Assembly (NCBI GenBank): GCA_026210745.1
Contig: CP110632.1
Span: forward strand, 4,587,001-4,651,000
Source of the DNA: Exobasidium rhododendri
Lineage: Eukaryota > Basidiomycota > Exobasidiomycetes > Exobasidiales > Exobasidiaceae
Direction of reading: 5' to 3'
Length of the DNA: 64,000 bases
Made by a program: the position numbers and the translations under genes. Numbering within the stretch: the stretch's first letter is position 1; each line of letters opens with the position of its first letter. The notes under the pieces were generated by a model. That model was not told the origin of the DNA, did no database searches, and worked only from the letters and a program-made list of their open reading frames with translations. Positions 57,493 through 64,000 of this stretch are shown here, piece after piece.

Positions 57493-58085
57493 GATATTTA
57501 CACATCATAAAAATTACACAAATATATAATAACCAAAAAAATAAAGTGAATAGGGTAAGGCATAGTAACGTTGATGTGATGGAGATATGGACATTGCTTT
57601 CTCGAGACAAAGGTCAGGTCACCAAACAAGTGGGAATATTATGGATGTAGCAATGCTTAGTTGCTCACAGAATAGGGTTTGCCGACTTGTGAGGCTCGAC
57701 TTCTAATATTCAGACCTGAGCGCATACACACTCATATCTTGGGAAGGAAGGACCGCCGTCAAGGCCGAAGATCTAGCATATAGAGTAAACAACTCTGACC
57801 GCAATTCTCGTTCGTCTTTACGCCTTGATAACTGCAAAACAATCTCCGCTTGTATTCCAAATTGCTGTCAATAAAAGTATCGCTTGATCGCATACTATTG
57901 AAGCGGACCTCGCGCCTCCGTTATCGTCTTCCTGACAAAGGGCGGTCAATAGCGTCGTTGGCAAAGAAAGTAAGATCTACATAGCTCCTCGTCAACCTTG
58001 GCGGTCTCCCTCTCTACATCTTGCCTCGAGGAAAAATTGCTTCCAGAAACAGTATCTTGAGCTCTAGAAGATCTTCGGACTAGAA
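57493..58085. other. Intergenic region between the tRNA and the GIY-YIG-like gene
   Basis: A+T-rich near the tRNA, otherwise unremarkable; includes upstream regions of both. No further RNA gene or coding sequence was recognised. Confidence 0.4.
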
Positions 58086-61000
58086 ATGAGTCAAGCTTTT
58101 CAGCTTCCGTCGGAGTATCTTTATGTTGACATCGTCAGGGAAATAATGGACTTCAGACCTCTTGTGTGAGTGTCTGTGTCGAGAGATGCTACGAAGAGCA
58201 GCCGTCAACTAACTTAGTCGAGATTGCATCGTCTTCGTCTCTCTTTAACGAAAAGGGAAAGTCAGTATATTACGGAAGCAAGGCTTCTTTTCCTTGACCG
58301 AAAGCTTGCATTTGCCGAGAAAGAATTTGACTGGGACGGAGAGCTAATGGAAGTAAGTGTTTCTTGCGAATGCGACCTCGATTTCATCGCGGAGCAGGTC
58401 AAACAAGCCCGACAACATTTGGAGCATTTGAAAGTACGTCATACCGTTCAAACAAAGGACGATGATGTACTTTTTGTAATTGACAAGATTAAAAAGTACA
58501 AGCTTGCAAGTCTAAGCCAATCAGACTGGCACGGTCTGATGCAAAAGATTCTGCGTAGCCATGATAAGATCGACGGCACTCACAGGTCAGCGTATGCTAA
58601 TGAATTGAACATACAGCAAAGGTGAGATTGATATGAGTCTGCACGTCACATTCTCTTTGCTCAGATTGATCTATTGACAGGAAGACAGAAGGCATAGAAA
58701 TGGAGAGTACTACCGAAGGATGCGAAGGCTGTGGAAATGATACAACTGTTTCTGACGAGGTTGATTCTGAAGATGAGGAGGACTATAGCAATGAAGAGGA
58801 TGATGACGTTCTGATTGATCAAGAGGACATAATCGAAGAGGAAGGTCGTTCTTCCATTGATGATGTTCATGATGATGATGAACGCAGCGTTCAAGTAAAT
58901 CTCGTTGAAGAATTGAGACAATTTTTTCAGGACCACGGAAATTCTGCTGAAGATGAGATGGGGTGTGAAGATCACAGCAATGAAAGTGTGGAGAGGTAAG
59001 TGTTGACTGAGCTCGTACAGTGGCTCATCGTCATGCTGAAGAGTTCTCTTCATGTTTGTAGATTTGCCAGTAGGTATGGGCGAGCCGATGACATATTATC
59101 AGGACGAACACATGAACTTCGACCTGCAAGCTCAGTGGAAGCAGCAATGAGACTACTGAAGTTGAGTCCCTGCAGCATAGCTAAGCTGGAATCGACAAAC
59201 GGTGAAGATGCAATCAAGGTAGATCCATATGTCTCTTTCGGATTAAACAAGCCGAGAATACCGGAGAAGAGCAAACGGCCAACCGACAGTCTAGGACTCA
59301 TTAGATATGCAGTACATGCTACCAAGCTATACCTCCAAGATGCCAATATACCTCTCGGAAGTGATCTTCTCTTGGCCCTGGGACAAAGTATTGAGGAGAT
59401 TTATGAGAGATTTGAGAAACACCTTACAAAGACTGGATTTTTTGTCTTGGACTGGATGCTCAGCGGAAATTTCCGTTTTCAAGACTTCGTCAACGAAGAG
59501 GATCTCCTACAAAGTACTCCGGAAGGAAAAGGTGGTTGCTATCTAGGCTTTGGCTTTTCTAAAGACTACAAGCTCATCTTTCTGTACGTAGGTAGGAGCT
59601 GTAACATGCTTTACCGTAATGCAGCACATCTTGCATGTAGCTTGATCCCATTGTCGATGCCTTGCCTTCACTATAGACTGGCCAGACAGACACTTCTGGA
59701 TCAAGGCAAGGTCTTCTATAAGCAAGTATCTTTGTCTCAGGAACCTTCTGATCAATTTTTTTGGGAAACCCTGTGGGGGACCATCACAGGTACATTTCAG
59801 CTGGGAGTAAAAGGAGGTCACTTTTTGCAATGTCGACAAGAAGCAGGCCTTCGGGGATTTGGATTTCTGGGTGCAAATAGTATTGCTTGCTTTCAAAGTG
59901 GTAATTGGGCTGCTATTTCAGGGAAATGGACGATAAGTGAAGAGTCGGATAGTGCGGTGGGCCTCCAATTAGTCACAATCTATAGTCTGAAGTATCAACT
60001 TAACATGAATCGAGCAGTCTTGCTTGTTTGCCCTCATGTGAACAAGATTATGCTAAAAGCAAAGGAACGAATCATCGAGCTCGAGACACAGCTTGCTATC
60101 TCAAAGCAAGCGTACTATGACAGGAATCGGGCTCTTCTCCTCGAAGGAGCACTTGTGGTTCAATTCTTTCCCTACACAAGCAATCGAAGCAGAAGCAGGA
60201 CCACCTGGAATGCTTCCAACTTCTTTGGTCTTTCGTTGCCTAAAAAGAATGCAGATGAGCTCGATTTTACCGTTGGCCCAAGTGACTCATTGCCAAGGCA
60301 TGTGACGGCAAAGCTCGCAATTTCGGATGAGTCTTCTGCTTTTTCTGATCTTTTTACGTGCCGGTCGGAAAAATTACATCATCTGATGAAAGGTGTGTCT
60401 ATACAATTATCCTACAACAAGAAGAGCACTTACTGGCAGATCAAGGGTAATTCTTGCAATGCTGTCGCTCAAGATAGGCTGATCAAGCATCTTCTTCCAG
60501 CTCTGGGGAGGCTTTGCAAGGAACGGTGTGCCTTGGCAGACAGCGTCCCACCATCTCTCGACTTACCTTCCGAACTCGAACTACACTTCAAAAAGCTTTT
60601 GAACGGAGAAGTTCCGACTTTGGGCAATGAAAGACCCCGGCAGAGCAGGCTTTCTCTTGAACGACAAGTTGTACAGTCTTCCCTATTGTTCAATCATCGA
60701 GGAGATTTACTCGCGTTATACAAAAAATTGCGGTATCCTTATGCGCGTCAATTTTTCGAGTTCTTCTCCCGTCTATTCTAATTTGCACAGATATAGGTCG
60801 AATTTGACACAAGGTGAAATTGACTTGAGTCTCCGCGTCGGAATCGACTTACTTGCTTTTGATGGGAAATGGCAGACAATCACAAGTCCCTTTCAAGGTC
60901 TTGGTAGCCCGATGCTGTGGGTACTTCTCAAACAAGCACACAATAGTCTGAATATGTGTCTTAAAAAAACAAAGCGAGGAGCATTATTGCCAATCGAGGA

Positions 61001-62126
61001 AGACTGTCAAGTTTCATCTTTCCTACTGCATGAGATGAATGCAAGAGAATGTAAGAGCAAGGTAATAAGTACCTTACATGAAGTAGAAAGAAGCTCAAAG
61101 AGACACGAAATAGCAAGAAAGGAAGCTTCTTTCTTCGATGTACACCTTTTACAACGCAAAGACCCGCCTGCACCTGCTCAAGCTCCACTCAATCCCTTGG
61201 AAAACGAGATTTTTCAGCCTCGTTTAGCTATAATCAAGAGAAACGGCTGCAAAATAGGTAAAGCAAAGAAATACTACTATCGGATCCACATAGCGACTGG
61301 CGTCCTTGTCACTCTACGCGCTGACATAGCTTTTACATGGGGCTTGGATCAAGAAGAATATCTTTGTGAGGTACGGCTAGACGGTTGGAACAAACAAAGA
61401 AAGGATGTGCGCATATTTTGTAGACTTATGCATCACGAATCTTGGATACTGACAAACACTGATGTAGGGAGGGGAAGTACGTTAGGAAAAGGTGGAATCA
61501 GTATTCGAGTCTGGAAAAAAATACAAGATTCCACCTCGTTTAATAGTGACAAAGAATTGCTTCGTTTTCCTGAAACCCGCTCCTCTCAATACATTCATCT
61601 CGACCCAGATGGAGTACTTAATAGGTAAGTCCGGGGTAGAGACTATTTGGCGCTCACTTTTAGCCGACTTGCAACTCAAGTAGGTCCAAGACTCTGATGA
61701 AGCATGAAGAGTTGGAGCATTGTGAGTATTATACTAATGCAGTGTGAGAAAAGATTGAAGAATTGCTCTCATGCTATACTTGTAGGGCGAATCAAGCTCA
61801 TCCATTGGCTGGGCAAGAGCTCCTTCATTCTCAAAAGAGCACGTACCAAAAATGGTGAGAAAAGGATATTCTTGAGCAAAAAGACTATCTGCAGGATGGT
61901 AGAAGTTTCGAATTTGTATTTCAACGAACAAGGATTAGAACCATTGCATACGAAGCAGTCATTTCTTCTTTCACCCGTATCACTGACAGCAGCAAGACAG
62001 GACGACAGCGATTCAAGTGGTACTTTTTGTGCAAGCTCGAGTTCATACCATCTTGACGGTGAGAAGGAATCTATAATTGGGTCTAAAGGAAATGGAAGAG
62101 CCAAACGTCCCAATCGAGACATGTAA
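58086..62126 (+). CDS. Large uncharacterised protein with a GIY-YIG-like nuclease motif
   Basis: Seven exons (58086-58163, 58218-58621, 58681-58995, 59062-60732, 60791-61624, 61684-61721, 61786-62126) join in phase to give 1226 aa. The first junction uses a weak donor (GTGTGA), and exon 2 might contain one more intron (perfect GTAAGT at about 58353). A very acidic region spans about residues 180-240. Around residues 424-501 the order G-C-Y (424-426), YVGRS (441-445), Arg451, His455 and Glu501 resembles a GIY-YIG nuclease: GIY, YIG, catalytic Arg, then a Glu about 50 residues later. The C-terminal half is unlike anything I know. The gene reads A+T-richer than its neighbours. It could be a lineage-specific gene or derived from a selfish element. 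The 3' end is uncertain. Confidence 0.6.
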
Positions 62127-62822
62127 AAGGTGCGATCGAAACCAAAAATTGAGGCAAGTCTTGGTTGCATGTGGAAAAAGACTATAGTCGGGTCTTCGTG
62201 GGGAATCACAGGAAAGGAGCTACGCTGCAAACAGTATGTTCACTATTTGTATCTCCAGAAGCGATAAAGGTTTACAACTTCACCTTTACTCTCACAAAGA
62301 GCACCCAGACGGCCACTATCACTTCCGTGCCAAATTCGGTCGGCTCATGTTGTACTCAACCATCGAGAGCTATTAATGCATCAAAAGACAAAAAGAAAAG
62401 ATGTAAGAGAGGGGTGAGAGGACTGCAGCAGGAGATGGCGTTTGCTTCCCTGAAACAGCTACCAGCCTAAACTGAAGGGATCGAGACCTGAGAGACCGCT
62501 CTACCGTAGACTTGCCAAGTAAGTGACTGTAGTCTCATATCTGACTGACTTGCTGAAGGTGAAGATGTTGAGCTGTGTTAAGATCCCGTTGATCTTAGTT
62601 TCCCCGGCACTCTGAAGACGAGCAAGAAGATGTCTCCCTTGATTGTTCGCGCACTCGTGGGCAAATAAAAGTACAGTAATAATAGATTTGTCGATCATTC
62701 GTGCGCGCCTCAAAGAGTGTTACTTTCCGCCGCTAAGTGTTTCCTTTGACTTTGCCTGCATCTATCTATAAGGAACACGCCCGCGCCTCTCTTCCCCTCT
62801 TCGACATTGCCTTTCGCCTGCC
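62127..62822. other. Region between the GIY-YIG-like gene and the CAP-Gly gene
   Basis: Contains protein-like fragments on the plus strand, among them IETCKRCDRNQKL (about 62110-62155) and a His-rich HLYSHKEHPDGHYHF (about 62275-62325), in frames that stop quickly. They may be further exons of the upstream gene whose splice sites I could not settle. The rest is the CAP-Gly promoter. Confidence 0.35.
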
Positions 62823-64000
62823 ATGGCGTCGCCCAAGGGAAACGCGCCTCTTCGACTGCATCAGCGATGCAAGGTGGCATCCTATGGCAGAGGCGAGATC
62901 TTGTTCGTGGGCCAGACATCTTTCTCGCATGGTCTGTGGGTAGGGATCGCCCTTGATGAGCCAAAGGGTAAGAATGATGGGTCGATCCAAGACAAGGTCT
63001 ACTTTGATGCTTTGCCCGGTCATGGCGTCTTTGTCAGGACAAGTCAAGTCGAGACTATTGATGATGTTGATGATGATGACGAAGAGGAGGAGAGGATCGA
63101 TGAGATCGTGTATGGGATGGAAGAAGACTCTGCGTCGTTACAGTCACCGCCTATGCCATCTTCGAGAACGAGTGCAGGCTCATCCAGAACGCCATCTCGA
63201 GCGACTTCAAGCCCGAATAAAGCGACAGTAAGACCGCGAACTTCTCTTGCTATGCGACCACCTTCATCTGCAACAATCACACGACCAAGAGTAGGCTCGC
63301 CATCCAAGCCTACCATCAGTCGATCACCGGTAAAGACGCCAGCAAGAGGGACAACCAGTCAGCCAATGTCTCGAACTAACACAGGACCAACAGGATCGTC
63401 AAATGCTCCCCGACCTGCCTCTACAATGGGTGGTAGGATCGCAACCGTCTCTACTCCCGCGCCACGACCTGCTGCTGTACGTTCCATCACCTCGACTCCA
63501 GCAAGGACGACCATGACAGCAGCTTCTCGAAACAATGCAAGATCGGCAGTTCAGGCTGCCAAGGCACCTGATACGGCGACAGCAAGAGCGGGTCTAAGGC
63601 CGGTGATGAAAGCCAGAGCCTCGATGGCCCCTCCAAGTTCGTCTTCAGCTGCTCGTGTTCCGCGGACACCTACTACAATGATGCCTTCTCGACCGGGTTC
63701 CTCTGCAGCAATAGGGCCAAGTCGATCGTCAGGCTCTATATCCGCTTCGGAGACTCCTATAGTTCGTCAAGCGAGGGCTACGACAACCACTCCCGCACAT
63801 CAAAAGGTGTTCGCAAACGAAGATGAAGGGGAACAATATGATGCATTGATGGCGGATGGAGACGACGGTGAGGCAGCACAAGAGCTCCTATCGTCCACTG
63901 ACTCTGGGGATATAGCGGCCTTGGCGAACCAACAAGAGGAGGGACTGACGTCTCCCTCTCTTCGCAAGGGATCTGCAGGTGATCGCCAACAGGGCTACAT
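62823..64000 (+). CDS. CAP-Gly protein, dynactin p150Glued/NIP100-like (cut by window end)
   Basis: The frame is open from the ATG at 62823 to the last base, giving 392 residues without a stop, so the gene is partial at its 3' end. Residues about 12-75 are a CAP-Gly domain: GRGEILFVGQTSFSHGLWVG, then ALDEPKGKNDGS (the tubulin/EEY-binding GKNDG motif) and YFDALPGHGVFVR. A short acidic run follows, then a long Ser/Pro/Arg/Thr-rich basic region like that of p150Glued and CLIP proteins, which helps microtubule binding. An N-terminal CAP-Gly followed by a basic Ser/Pro region favours dynactin p150 (a cofactor of dynein on microtubules), but CLIP-170 or a tubulin cofactor cannot be excluded without the coiled-coil part that lies outside the window. 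Confidence 0.8.
   Translation, partial: MASPKGNAPLRLHQRCKVASYGRGEILFVGQTSFSHGLWVGIALDEPKGKNDGSIQDKVYFDALPGHGVFVRTSQVETIDDVDDDDEEEERIDEIVYGMEEDSASLQSPPMPSSRTSAGSSRTPSRATSSPNKATVRPRTSLAMRPPSSATITRPRVGSPSKPTISRSPVKTPARGTTSQPMSRTNTGPTGSSNAPRPASTMGGRIATVSTPAPRPAAVRSITSTPARTTMTAASRNNARSAVQAAKAPDTATARAGLRPVMKARASMAPPSSSSAARVPRTPTTMMPSRPGSSAAIGPSRSSGSISASETPIVRQARATTTTPAHQKVFANEDEGEQYDALMADGDDGEAAQELLSSTDSGDIAALANQQEEGLTSPSLRKGSAGDRQQGY

Noticed and set aside
61858-61901. A GTGAGA...CTGCAG 44-nt intron in the last exon of the GIY-YIG-like gene
   Set aside because: Removing it creates an immediate stop; the unspliced frame stays open for 75 more codons.

Overview
The window is nuclear DNA of a fungus. 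Genes have many short spliceosomal introns (mostly 50-100 nt, GT...AG), there is an intron-bearing tRNA gene, and the proteins are typical eukaryotic housekeeping products (NOT1, Ubp3-type deubiquitinase, an FG nucleoporin, NFX1/FAP1, RAD57/XRCC3, dynamin, CAP-Gly). The intron density, the GPI-anchored PEBP-like protein and the Mx-like dynamin suggest a basidiomycete. I cannot place it more precisely from the sequence alone. Coordinates of spliced genes below come from joining exons by hand at GT/AG sites with consistent phase.

Layout. 0.2-6.6 kb: NOT1, scaffold of the CCR4-NOT deadenylase. 8.3-9.1 kb: small GPI-anchored secreted protein. 9.6-12.2 kb (-): Ubp3/USP10-like ubiquitin protease. 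13.1-15.2 kb: R3H-SUZ RNA-binding protein. 15.7-21.9 kb: a cluster of four diverged paralogues (three +, one -) that share a two-exon design and a six-cysteine motif; this is the most unusual region. 22.4-27.1 kb (-): FG nucleoporin of the Nup1/Nup124/Nup153 type. 27.6-28.2 kb (-): short unrecognised gene or gene remnant. 29.3-31.0 kb: O-acetylhomoserine sulfhydrylase with a 12-nt exon. 31.1-33.0 kb (-): 4-coumarate-CoA-ligase-like acyl-CoA synthetase. 33.28-34.71 kb: a 1.42-kb A+T-rich non-coding element with 29-bp terminal inverted repeats flanked by TA. 34.8-37.0 kb: RAD57/XRCC3-like recombination protein. 37.2-39.1 kb (-): nine-exon NAD-binding epimerase-like protein. 40.2-43.6 kb: large Ser/Arg-rich disordered protein, followed by a CA microsatellite. 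44.0-47.4 kb (-): NFX1/FAP1. 47.8-48.3 kb: small, possibly mitochondrial protein. 48.5-50.0 kb (-): TVP38/TMEM41-type membrane protein. 50.9-51.9 kb (-): GPI-anchored PEBP-like protein. 52.5-53.7 kb: purine phosphoribosyltransferase with a 15-nt exon. 54.1-57.2 kb: dynamin-superfamily GTPase. 57.4 kb (-): tRNA-Arg(UCU). 58.1-62.1 kb: large unrecognised gene with a GIY-YIG-like nuclease motif. 62.8 kb to the end: CAP-Gly protein (dynactin p150/NIP100-like), cut by the window edge.

The conserved genes are an ordinary mix of RNA turnover, ubiquitin, nuclear pore, sulfur and purine metabolism, DNA repair and trafficking, with no operon-like logic. The accessory parts are the cysteine-cluster paralogue array, the TIR element, and the GIY-YIG-like gene next to the tRNA. 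The candidate undescribed system is the paralogue array: a conserved N-terminal module, an intron at exactly the same place, a C-x2-C-x15-C...C-x2-C...C motif resembling an expanded Zn2Cys6 cluster, then coiled coils, with an AT-hook in one copy and one copy truncated right after the cysteine module.
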